Shown here piece after piece: positions 57,424 to 64,000 of a stretch of DNA of 64,000 bases. The notes under the pieces were generated by a model. That model ran no database searches. It had not been told where the DNA came from and saw only the letters and a program-made list of their open reading frames with translations. A program made the position numbers and the translations under genes. The number at the start of each line of letters is the position of its first letter. The first letter of the stretch is position 1. The DNA comes from Parasulfuritortus sp036391875 (lineage in GTDB: Bacteria > Pseudomonadota > Gammaproteobacteria > Burkholderiales > Thiobacillaceae), in NCBI GenBank assembly GCA_036391875.1, contig DASVZA010000016.1, forward strand, positions 1 through 64,000, read 5' to 3'.

Positions 57424-57828
57424 ATGTTTCAAACCCACTACGAACGGATCGGCGGCGAGGCCAAGATCCGACAGCTCGTCGACCGCTTCTACGCCATCAT
57501 GGACGAACTGCCCGAAACCTATGGTATCCGCAAGATGCATGGCGCCGACCTCGGCACGTCCGGGCAAAAACTGTTCGAGTTCCTGTCCGGCTGGATGGGC
57601 GGCCCGCAGCTTTATGTCGAGAAATACGGCAACCCTTTCCTGCGCCGGCGCCATCTTCCTTTCGCCATTGGCGACGCCGAACGCGATCAATGGCTCATGT
57701 GCATGAATCAGGCCCTGGATGAAGTGGTCGAATCGCCTGAATTGCGCCGGGAACTGTTTGCCGCCTTCACCAAGGTTGCGGATCACATGCGCAACCAGTC
57801 ACCCGCCCTGGCCATCCATCCCCACTGA
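57424..57828 (+). CDS. Group II truncated haemoglobin
   Basis: A 134-residue trHb of the GlbO type. YERIGGEAKIRQLVDRFYAIMDE, LFEFLSGWMGGPQLYVEKYGNPFLRRRHLPFAIGDAERDQWLMCMNQAL holds the proximal His (RRRH) and conserved Trp. Such proteins bind O2 or detoxify nitric oxide and nitrite. ATG 57424 has no clear ribosome site; a TTG six bases earlier is in frame. It is followed 25 bp later by a SLAC1-type channel gene. Confidence 0.92.
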   Translation: MFQTHYERIGGEAKIRQLVDRFYAIMDELPETYGIRKMHGADLGTSGQKLFEFLSGWMGGPQLYVEKYGNPFLRRRHLPFAIGDAERDQWLMCMNQALDEVVESPELRRELFAAFTKVADHMRNQSPALAIHPH

Positions 57829-57853
57829 AGCCCGTACATCGACAAGCGCTGCC

Positions 57854-58816
57854 ATGATTCGGCCTAATGCTTCGCGCCTGAAGCACTTTCCCGTCGCCTG
57901 GTTTGCTGTGGTCATGGGCTTGGGCGGGCTCACCATCGCCTGGGAACGGGCCGAAGAAATACTGCAATTGCCTTTTCGCGCCAGCCCTGCGCTGCTGGGC
58001 CTGGCAACCCTGGCCTTTGGCGTCCTGACCGTTCTGTACAGCGCCAAATACCTGAAATACCGCGATGCAGTTAATGCGGAATGGAAGCATCCGATCACGC
58101 TGAACTTCGTGCCCACCTTCTCGATCGGACTGATACTGCTCGCCATCGCCTGGCTGCCCTACAACACGACCTATTCGTATCTGCTCTGGACCACCGGCAG
58201 CGGCGTTCAACTGTTGCTCACCCTGTATATCGTTTCCCGCTGGGTACACCACAGCCAGTTTGAAATCATCCATCTCAACCCGGCCTGGTTCATCCCGGTG
58301 GTTGGCAACATCCTGGTGCCGATCGCCGGGGTCCAGCATGCCCCGGTCGAAATCTCCTGGTTCTTTTTCAGCCTGGGCCTGATGTTCTGGCCGATCCTGC
58401 TGGCCATCATCTTCTACCGGATCATCTTCCACGGCAGCCTGCCGGAACGGTTGCTGCCGACGTTGTTCATCCTGATCGCACCGCCGGCGGTGGGATTCGT
58501 GTCCTACGTAACGCTGACTGGAACCGTCGATGCCCTGGCCCAGATCCTGTACAACGGCGGCCTGTTCTTCACCCTGCTGCTGTTTTTCCAGGCCAGGTGG
58601 TTCGCCCGCTTGAAGTTCTTCCTGTCCTGGTGGGCCTATTCGTTCCCGCTGGCCGCCGTGACCGTGGCCAGCCTGGTCATGGTCCGGCACACCGGCAGCC
58701 TGGTTTACCTGCGTCTGTCCGGCTTGCTGCTGGGTATCACCAGCGTCGTGATCGCAGGTCTGCTGGTCAGGACGATGCTCGCAGTCCGGCGCAAGGAAAT
58801 CTGCGTCGAGGATTGA
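57854..58816 (+). CDS. SLAC1/TehA family anion channel
   Basis: A 320-residue membrane protein with about ten hydrophobic segments in five helical-hairpin pairs. FPVAWFAVVMGLGGLTIAWERA at the start and NPAWFIPVVGNILVPIAG in the middle are family marks; a gating-type Phe is expected in the repeats. TehA and SLAC1 let small anions such as nitrate and chloride pass. It sits behind the haemoglobin gene, so anion or nitrite release under nitrosative stress can be imagined. Confidence 0.88.
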   Translation: MIRPNASRLKHFPVAWFAVVMGLGGLTIAWERAEEILQLPFRASPALLGLATLAFGVLTVLYSAKYLKYRDAVNAEWKHPITLNFVPTFSIGLILLAIAWLPYNTTYSYLLWTTGSGVQLLLTLYIVSRWVHHSQFEIIHLNPAWFIPVVGNILVPIAGVQHAPVEISWFFFSLGLMFWPILLAIIFYRIIFHGSLPERLLPTLFILIAPPAVGFVSYVTLTGTVDALAQILYNGGLFFTLLLFFQARWFARLKFFLSWWAYSFPLAAVTVASLVMVRHTGSLVYLRLSGLLLGITSVVIAGLLVRTMLAVRRKEICVED

Positions 58817-58859
58817 TCTCGACGCAGCAGAAACGGAGCCTTTTCGCCCCGTTCCGGAT

Positions 58860-59099
58860 TCAGAGCTTCTGGTGGCTGCCGTCGCACAAGGCGCCGTTGC
58901 CGCTGTGCTTGCAGCCGCAGAAGTAGACGGTGCCATCCTTTTCGGCCTTGTATTCCACCGGGCCGAACGACGTGCCCTGATGAGAGCCGTCGCAGAACGG
59001 CTGGCCCTTGCTGAGGCCGCAGGCACACCACCAATAGCTCTTGCCGGCCTCGACTTCCATTGCGAAGGGGGATTTTTGGGCAACGGTCGGTTCGCTCAT
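58860..59099 (-). CDS. Double CDGSH iron-sulfur protein
   Basis: A 79-residue protein with two CDGSH motifs: CACGLSKGQPFCDGSH and CGCKHSGNGALCDGSH, each a 3Cys-1His [2Fe-2S] site as in mitoNEET-type proteins. There is no membrane anchor. Small double-CDGSH proteins are usually redox or cluster-transfer proteins. It is 10 bp after a yceI gene on the same strand and probably in its operon. Confidence 0.92.
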   Translation of the reverse strand: MSEPTVAQKSPFAMEVEAGKSYWWCACGLSKGQPFCDGSHQGTSFGPVEYKAEKDGTVYFCGCKHSGNGALCDGSHQKL

Positions 59100-59109
59100 T
59101 TCTTGATCC

Positions 59110-59676
59110 TTATTTTTTGAATGCTTCGATGGATACGGTGATGGTCACATCGTCGCCGACATAGGGCACGTACTTGCCCATGTTGAATTCGGAGCGCTTG
59201 ACCACGGTGGTCGCGTTGGCGCCGATCGCCTCGTGCTTCATGATCGGGTTCATGCCGTGCTGGAACCCGGTGACGGTCAGGGTCACCGGCTTGGTGACGC
59301 CCTTGATGGTCAGGTTGCCCGCCACCGCGACCGGCTTGTCGCCGTCGAACTTGACCGAGGTCGACTTGAAGGTGGCGGTCGGATACTTGGCCGTATCGAA
59401 GAACTCCTCATCCTGGATGTGTTGGTTGAACAGCTTGCTGCCGGTATCCACCGATTTCATGTCGATCACCAGGTCGACCGAGCCGGTCTTGGCCGCGCTG
59501 TCGAGCACCACTTCGCCGCTGGTGGTGTTGAAGCGGCTTTGCTGGGTCGAGAAGCCGAGGTGGTTGTAGGAAAAGTGCTCGAAGGTGTGGTTGTTGTCGA
59601 TGACGAAGGTTTCCGGCGCGGCGTAGGCCGAGGCCGAAAGCGCCAGGGCGAGGATCGAGGGCAACAGCAGTTTCAT
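59110..59676 (-). CDS. YceI family periplasmic protein (first copy)
   Basis: A 188-residue exported protein with signal peptide cut at AYA-AP. The lipocalin-like YceI pattern is seen in FVIDNNHTFEHFSYNHLGFSTQQSRF, FDTAKYPTATFKSTSV and LTIKGVTKPVTLTV. YceI proteins bind polyisoprenoids, including quinone-like lipids. It is downstream of a second yceI gene and cytochrome b561. Confidence 0.93.
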   Translation of the reverse strand: MKLLLPSILALALSASAYAAPETFVIDNNHTFEHFSYNHLGFSTQQSRFNTTSGEVVLDSAAKTGSVDLVIDMKSVDTGSKLFNQHIQDEEFFDTAKYPTATFKSTSVKFDGDKPVAVAGNLTIKGVTKPVTLTVTGFQHGMNPIMKHEAIGANATTVVKRSEFNMGKYVPYVGDDVTITVSIEAFKK

Positions 59677-59698
59677 GGTGTATCTCCTGGTGGGGTGG

Positions 59699-60271
59699 TT
59701 ATTTCCGGGCCGCGGACTGGCCGGCCTGGATCTGGAAAGCGACTTGCACTTCGTTGGCGACGGTACTGAAATCGGCCCACTCGCCCTCGCCGATGGCGAA
59801 ATCGGCCCGCTTCAGGGTGAAGCCGCCGTCGAACCGGGCGGTCGCGCCCTGGCCGGCATAGGTGAAGGGCGCAGCGATGGTCCGGGAGCGGCCCTTGATG
59901 GTCAGCGTGCCGATCGCCTCGTAACGGTTGCCGCCCAAGGCATGGACGGCACTGGAAACGAAACGAGCGTGCGGAAAGGCCTTGGTGTCGAACCACAGCT
60001 TGCCGGCCACTTCGTCGTTGGCGTCCGGCGAACCGGCATCGACGCTGGCCAGGTCGACGTCGATCACGGCACTGGCGGCCGTCGGCTTGGCCGGATCGAA
60101 ATTCAACTGGGCGTTGAAGCGGCTGAAGCCGCCCTTGATCGCCACGCCCATCTCCTTGAAGGTGAAGCCCAGCCGGCTCTTGTCCAGTTGGACCGTATTG
60201 AATACCGTCGCCTGCGCCGGGAGCGCCATCACGGTCAGCACAAGCAGGCCAAGCAATCGGATATGTTTCAT
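59699..60271 (-). CDS. YceI family periplasmic protein (second copy)
   Basis: A 190-residue exported YceI protein with signal peptide cut after AQA. VQLDKSRLGFTFKEMGVAIKGGFSRF, FDTKAFPHARFVSSAV and LTIKGRSRTIAAPFTY show the fold. It is only distantly like the neighbouring copy, so the two are old paralogues rather than a recent duplication. Its ATG overlaps the cytochrome b561 stop by 4 nt. Confidence 0.92.
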   Translation of the reverse strand: MKHIRLLGLLVLTVMALPAQATVFNTVQLDKSRLGFTFKEMGVAIKGGFSRFNAQLNFDPAKPTAASAVIDVDLASVDAGSPDANDEVAGKLWFDTKAFPHARFVSSAVHALGGNRYEAIGTLTIKGRSRTIAAPFTYAGQGATARFDGGFTLKRADFAIGEGEWADFSTVANEVQVAFQIQAGQSAARK

Positions 60272-60846
60272 TTTTGCTCCTCCTCGTTCTTGAGACGGCG
60301 ACCGAGCCCGGGCGCCATGCGGATCAGGACATCGTCATGGTCGAACAGATGATGCTTGACTGCGGCAGCGGCGTGGCCGGCGACCAAAGCGATCATCGTG
60401 TAGTTGAGCCATTCGTGTACGGCCGCCAGCTGGTCGCCGAGTTCCTTGTTCTTGGCCAGCAGATCCGGGATCGGCAGGACACCGAAATAGACCGTCTGAA
60501 AGCCCTTGGCCGAACTCATCAGCCAACCGGTCAGCGGCACGGCGATCATCAGCAGATAGAGCAAGCCATGGCCGGCATGGGCCGCCTGACGCTGCCATAA
60601 AGATATCGATAGGGGCAATGCCGGCGGCCGGTGGGTAGCACGCCAGGCCAGTCGGACCAGCAACAACAGGAAGGCCGTCACCCCGGCCCATTTGTGCCAG
60701 GAATAGATCCTGAGCTTGAACGGCGACAGATGCAGGCCGTGCATGTACAGGCCGACGCCGAAGGTGCCGAGGATCAAGACTGCCATCAGCCAATGCAAGG
60801 CAATCGCGGTACGGGTATAGCGGGTATTCGTGGTGCCGGTTTTCAT
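60268..60846 (-). CDS. Cytochrome b561
   Basis: A 192-residue membrane protein of the prokaryotic b561 type with four segments. Haem His candidates are in ALHWLMAVLIL, YSWHKWAGV, AAHAGHGLLYLLM and VHEWLNYTMIALVAGHAAAA. It moves electrons between quinol and periplasmic acceptors; pairing with yceI is also seen in E. coli (yceJ-yceI). ATG 60846 was chosen to match the family start. Confidence 0.92.
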   Translation of the reverse strand: MKTGTTNTRYTRTAIALHWLMAVLILGTFGVGLYMHGLHLSPFKLRIYSWHKWAGVTAFLLLLVRLAWRATHRPPALPLSISLWQRQAAHAGHGLLYLLMIAVPLTGWLMSSAKGFQTVYFGVLPIPDLLAKNKELGDQLAAVHEWLNYTMIALVAGHAAAAVKHHLFDHDDVLIRMAPGLGRRLKNEEEQK

Positions 60847-60925
60847 AAAGGCTCGAAGCAATACCGTAGTGGTTTGATCGGACTTTAGACCAGCAGCAAA
60901 AGCAGAAATAGGAGACAATCAGCAA

Positions 60926-60943
60926 TTATTTGTTGCCAAATAA
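60926..60943. promoter_or_regulatory. LysR-type operator between lysR and cytochrome b561
   Basis: TTATTTG-TTGC-CAAATAA is a perfect 7-bp inverted repeat containing the T-N11-A motif, six bases before the lysR ATG. Binding there could repress lysR and control the divergent b561-yceI-yceI-CDGSH genes. Confidence 0.6.
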
Positions 60944-60949
60944 ACAACA

Positions 60950-61840
60950 ATGGACCAACTGGATGGCATGCGACTGTTCGTCCGGGTCGCGGAACAGGGC
61001 AGCTTCTCGGCCGTCGCCCAGCAGATGGGCGTGGCCCGCTCGGTCGTCACCCGGCGGATCGCGGGCCTCGAAGCCCGCCTGGGCACCAAGCTGATCGCCC
61101 GCAGCACACGGCGGCTGAGCCTCACCTCGGCCGGCAGCGTCTATCTGGAGAAGTGCCGGGAAATATTGAACCTGGTCGAAGCGGCCGAGACCGGCCTGGA
61201 TGCAGAACGCCAAATGCCGCGTGGCGCCATCCGGATCAGCCTGCCGCTGAGCTTCGGCCAACGCTACCTGGCCCCATTGCTGCTCGAATTCAGCGAACGC
61301 TATCCCGAAGTCGCATTGAACATGGATTTCACCGACCGGCGCAGCAACCTGATCGAGGAAGGGGTCGACCTGGCCATCCGGATCACCGACCATCTCGGCC
61401 AGCAGGAAGTCGCCCGCCGGCTCGGCTCGGCCCAACTCGTCGTGGTCGCCTCGCCCGCCTACCTGAAGCGATACGGCGAACCGCACCATCCCAGCAGTTT
61501 GACCGGCCACGAATGCCTTGCCTACACGCTCTCGGCAAGCGCATCCTGGCAATTCATCGTGGACGGCAAGATACTCAACGTCCCGGTCCACGGCCGCATC
61601 CAAGCCAACAACGGCGACGTACTGTTGCAGGCGGCGATCAATGGCCTGGGCATCACCTACCAGCCCAGGTTCATCGCCGTGGATGCCATCGCCAGCGGTG
61701 CGCTGAAAGAGATATTGACCGACTACGCCATACCCGAAATCGGCATCTATGCCATGCTCCCGGGCAACCGGCACATTCCATTCAAGGTCAGGGTATTGAT
61801 CGACTTTCTGAGCGAACTGCTCAAACCCGGATGGGCCTGA
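60950..61840 (+). CDS. LysR family regulator
   Basis: A 296-residue LysR regulator. The helix-turn-helix is at the N-terminus (GSFSAVAQQMGVARSVVTRRIAGLEARLGTKLIAR). The substrate-binding domain with RISLPLSFGQRYLAPLL and GVDLAIRITDHL follows. It is of the CrgA/DhcR-like subgroup. It is divergent from cytochrome b561 and likely controls it. Confidence 0.93.
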   Translation: MDQLDGMRLFVRVAEQGSFSAVAQQMGVARSVVTRRIAGLEARLGTKLIARSTRRLSLTSAGSVYLEKCREILNLVEAAETGLDAERQMPRGAIRISLPLSFGQRYLAPLLLEFSERYPEVALNMDFTDRRSNLIEEGVDLAIRITDHLGQQEVARRLGSAQLVVVASPAYLKRYGEPHHPSSLTGHECLAYTLSASASWQFIVDGKILNVPVHGRIQANNGDVLLQAAINGLGITYQPRFIAVDAIASGALKEILTDYAIPEIGIYAMLPGNRHIPFKVRVLIDFLSELLKPGWA

Positions 61841-61967
61841 ACGACTCGAGCTGACCCCGTAAACATCCGCCACATGCCGCTGGCGAATAGCGCGAAGGTG
61901 ATCTCCGTCCTCGTGGGAATTGTTCAGGCAAACGAGAAATTTGTCATATCCCGGATGGCTATCCATT

Positions 61968-62057
61968 TGGCGGAGGCGGTGAGATTCGAACTCACGGAGG
62001 GCGTCAACCCTCGCCGGTTTTCAAGACCGGTGCATTCAACCGCTCTGCCACACCTCC
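61968..62057 (-). tRNA. tRNA-Ser (anticodon TGA)
   Basis: Ninety bases on the minus strand. Acceptor GGAGGTG pairs with CGCCTCC, discriminator G and encoded CCA. The anticodon stem ACCGG/CCGGT holds loop CTTGAAA with anticodon TGA. A long variable arm (GCGAGGGTTGACGCCCTC region) marks tRNA-Ser. Confidence 0.95.
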
Positions 62058-62066
62058 GGTGGCGCG

Positions 62067-62072
62067 ATTCTA
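62067..62072 (-). promoter_or_regulatory. -10 element of tRNA-Ser
   Basis: TAGAAT on the minus strand lies 9 bases before the mature 5' end. No good -35 hexamer was found at the usual distance. Confidence 0.35.
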
Positions 62073-62393
62073 CCTTCGAATCGCCGCCCAGCACAGCTTT
62101 GCCGGGCTCATCCGGGGAACGGTATTAGCCCACCGGCATACGGTTCGGGCATGGCAGAGCCCACCCTTAGCCGCTATCATGCCTTCATACCAACTCGGAC
62201 CGGACGCTCCATGAACCCGGCACGAGCATATGGAGTGTTGAGAGGCGGTCATGTCCCCCATACCGAGTGAAATCCACAAACGCAACAACACTCAGCGTCC
62301 TGCGTTCGGTTTCGGAGGAATTGCACGACGTTCGACCGATCTGGCCACTCTCCTGAACCCGGTCCGGCCTGTCTCGAACGGGGCATCGGCATC
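62073..62393. other. Non-coding stretch before the haemerythrin kinase
   Basis: About 320 bases with no gene I can support. The frames that cross it lack ribosome sites and known patterns. The kinase promoter presumably lies here, but no convincing -35/-10 or sigma-54 motif was found. Confidence 0.4.
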
Positions 62394-64000
62394 ATGACCT
62401 TCATGACCTGGAGCAACGACCTGGCCACGGGGATCGATATTGTCGACCGGCAGCACCTCGGCCTGCTGGACATGATCAACTCGGCTGCCCGGCTGATGCT
62501 CGAAACCACCGAGCGGCAGGAAGCCGAAATCGGCCGGTTGTTCGACGCCCTGTTGGACTACGCCGCCCTCCATTTCCACACCGAAGAGGACATGATGCAG
62601 GCACTCGGCATCGACAGCCGCGTCCTCGAGCACCATCGCCGTACCCACGCCAGCTTCGTCGAAAAGATTGGCGATATGGCGAATAAATTCCGGTCCGGCA
62701 CCCTGCCCGGGGAAGACCTGCTCGGCTACCTGGCCGGCTGGCTGCTGTTCCATACCCTCGGCGAAGATCAAACCATGGCTCGCCAGGTCCGCGCCATCGA
62801 CGCCGGCCTGCCGCCCCAGCAGGCCTATCAGGAGGCGGGAGGCGCCCGCCTGGAACCCGACCAAGGCGCCTTGGCTCGCAGCATGGTCAGGCTGTACACC
62901 CAGCTGTCGGGACAGATACGGCAACTCGGCCAGCATGGCCAACAGCTCGAAGGACTGGTCCACGAACGGACCGCACATCTCAACGCGATGGCCCACGACC
63001 TGGCCAAGGCCCGCGACGCGGCCGAAACGGCCAACCGGGCCAAAAGCCGGTTTCTGGGCGCCATCAGCCATGAACTGAGAACACCGATGAACGCCCTGTT
63101 CGGTTTCTCCCATGTCCTGCAAAACGCCGAGCTGCCGGCCAAGCAGGCGGAACTGGCCGGCAAGATCGCCGATGCCTCGGAGCATTTGCACAAGCTGATC
63201 AACGACATCATCGACTATGCCCGCATCGATACAGGAACCGACTCGCCGCAAACCATCTCCTTCTCGCTCTGGGAGTGCATCGACGAGGCGTGTTCCGCCG
63301 CCTTCGCGACCGCCCGCCGCAAGGGGATCGCCTGCCGCCTGGAGATGGACCCCGATCTGCCGGTCCAATTCAAGGGCGATGCCCAACGCATCGTGTCGAT
63401 CCTCAGGCAGTTCGCCGACAATGCCGCCAAGTTCACCGAACGCGGCATCATCATTGCCAAGGCCCGCCGGCGAGCCTCGGCCGCAGATCAGGTGCTGGTG
63501 CGGCTGGCCATACAGGACACCGGCATCGGCATCCCGCCGGAACAACAAGCCCGCCTGTTCCAGGCCTTCCAGCAACTCGACGACAGTCCGACCCGGAAAT
63601 ATGCCGGCATCGGCCTGGGCCTGGCCTTCGCCCAACACCTTGCCCAGGAGATTGGTGGCGAGGTCGGCGTGCAGAGCCTGCCCGGCAAAGGCAGCCTGTT
63701 CTGGCTGGATGTCCGGCTGGCCGGCGAGACGGACAGCGCCCCGGTCGCCCCACCGCGACCGGCATCGGTCGTCGATTCAGTGGAAACGACGTCGCTCGCC
63801 ATAAGCCACCCCGCGGCGGATGAGAAAAAAGCCGGCATGCTGGCCCGCGTCCGCGAATTGCTGCAGCAGGGGGATACCCGGGTGGCCGAATTTTTCGAGA
63901 CGGCCGCTCCACACCTGGAAACGCTGCTGGGCAGCCATTACGAAGAAGTCGCCAGACAGATCGCTGCTTTCGAATATGATCGTGCCCTGGCGACGCTCGA
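62394..64000 (+). CDS. Haemerythrin-histidine kinase fusion (3' end outside window)
   Basis: At least 535 residues, open at the window end. Residues about 5-140 form a bacteriohaemerythrin domain: WSNDLATGIDIVDRQHLGLLDMIN, HFHTEEDMM, HHRRTHASF and FHTLGEDQ, giving the His/Glu/Asp set for a di-iron O2 site. A coiled coil (about 165-215) leads to HisKA (FLGAISHELRTPMNALFGFSHVL) and HATPase (DNAAKFTERG, DTGIGIP, GIGLGLAFAQ). A C-terminal helical stretch (ARVRELLQQGDTRVAEFF) looks like the end regions of hybrid kinases. No membrane segment was seen, so it is a soluble oxygen or NO sensor kinase. Its response regulator is not in the window. Confidence 0.9.
   Translation, partial: MTFMTWSNDLATGIDIVDRQHLGLLDMINSAARLMLETTERQEAEIGRLFDALLDYAALHFHTEEDMMQALGIDSRVLEHHRRTHASFVEKIGDMANKFRSGTLPGEDLLGYLAGWLLFHTLGEDQTMARQVRAIDAGLPPQQAYQEAGGARLEPDQGALARSMVRLYTQLSGQIRQLGQHGQQLEGLVHERTAHLNAMAHDLAKARDAAETANRAKSRFLGAISHELRTPMNALFGFSHVLQNAELPAKQAELAGKIADASEHLHKLINDIIDYARIDTGTDSPQTISFSLWECIDEACSAAFATARRKGIACRLEMDPDLPVQFKGDAQRIVSILRQFADNAAKFTERGIIIAKARRRASAADQVLVRLAIQDTGIGIPPEQQARLFQAFQQLDDSPTRKYAGIGLGLAFAQHLAQEIGGEVGVQSLPGKGSLFWLDVRLAGETDSAPVAPPRPASVVDSVETTSLAISHPAADEKKAGMLARVRELLQQGDTRVAEFFETAAPHLETLLGSHYEEVARQIAAFEYDRALATL

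Overview
The window reads as chromosomal DNA of a GC-rich, facultatively anaerobic, nitrate-respiring proteobacterium. The surE-pcm-nlpD-rpoS block, the NarXL/NarK/NarGHJI set, UbiUVT, CydP-CydABX and a Dnr-type Crp/Fnr regulator together fit a betaproteobacterium (Rhodocyclales or Thiobacillus/Nitrosomonadales type). The genus cannot be fixed from sequence alone. I see no phage, insertion sequence, integrase or CRISPR array.

Layout. 1-7 kb (+): the end of moaA, moaD, a large PAS/GGDEF/EAL protein and a stand-alone cytoplasmic molybdopterin enzyme. 7-27.4 kb (-): after two small genes (DUF6858, DUF2249) with an FNR/Dnr-type box, there is one same-strand series transcribed from 27.4 kb down to 8 kb. 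Its order is narK1-narK2-narGHJI, a hairpin plus T-run, a cysteine-free DsrC/TusE homologue, an NnrS-like membrane protein, a YhcC-type radical SAM protein, ubiU-ubiV-ubiT, a NIT-domain chemoreceptor and a GGDEF/EAL protein. This packages nitrate uptake, nitrate reduction, oxygen-independent ubiquinone synthesis, nitrate taxis and c-di-GMP signalling. Divergent from it (27.7-30.3 kb, +) is narXL, and the shared intergenic region carries a 7-2-7 NarL-type site.

30.5-37 kb (+): an HPP-family membrane protein, cfa, a glutamine amidotransferase, an Rrf2 regulator, and the anaerobic ribonucleotide reductase. The reductase is split: NrdD ends after its zinc motif, and a separate 61-residue gene carries the RVMGY glycyl-radical segment, followed by nrdG. 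A tandem NrdR-box-like pair precedes nrdD. A tRNA-Arg(ACG) and two terminators follow.

37-47.5 kb: a Ser-rich EF-hand protein, a Spy/CpxP-like protein divergent from a CpxRA-like pair, an HD-GYP protein with a C-terminal zinc-sensing CZB domain, and the minus-strand operon surE-pcm-nlpD-rpoS-HAD phosphatase-dnr, joined mostly by 4-nt overlaps. 47.7-50.7 kb: an SDR, an unknown membrane protein, and a TrpD-like/Rieske pair.

50.7-58.8 kb: a sigma-54 enhancer-binding protein with a four-cysteine PAS domain, divergent from cydP-cydABX and a NifX-like gene. That operon has a perfect -24/-12 sigma-54 promoter and an upstream palindrome. A second sigma-54-type promoter lies upstream of a truncated haemoglobin and a SLAC1/TehA channel. 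A strong terminator stands between promoter and gene, so a short sigma-54-driven RNA is possible. 58.8-64 kb: CDGSH protein, two YceI proteins and cytochrome b561 with a divergent LysR, tRNA-Ser(TGA), and a haemerythrin-histidine kinase fusion cut by the window end.
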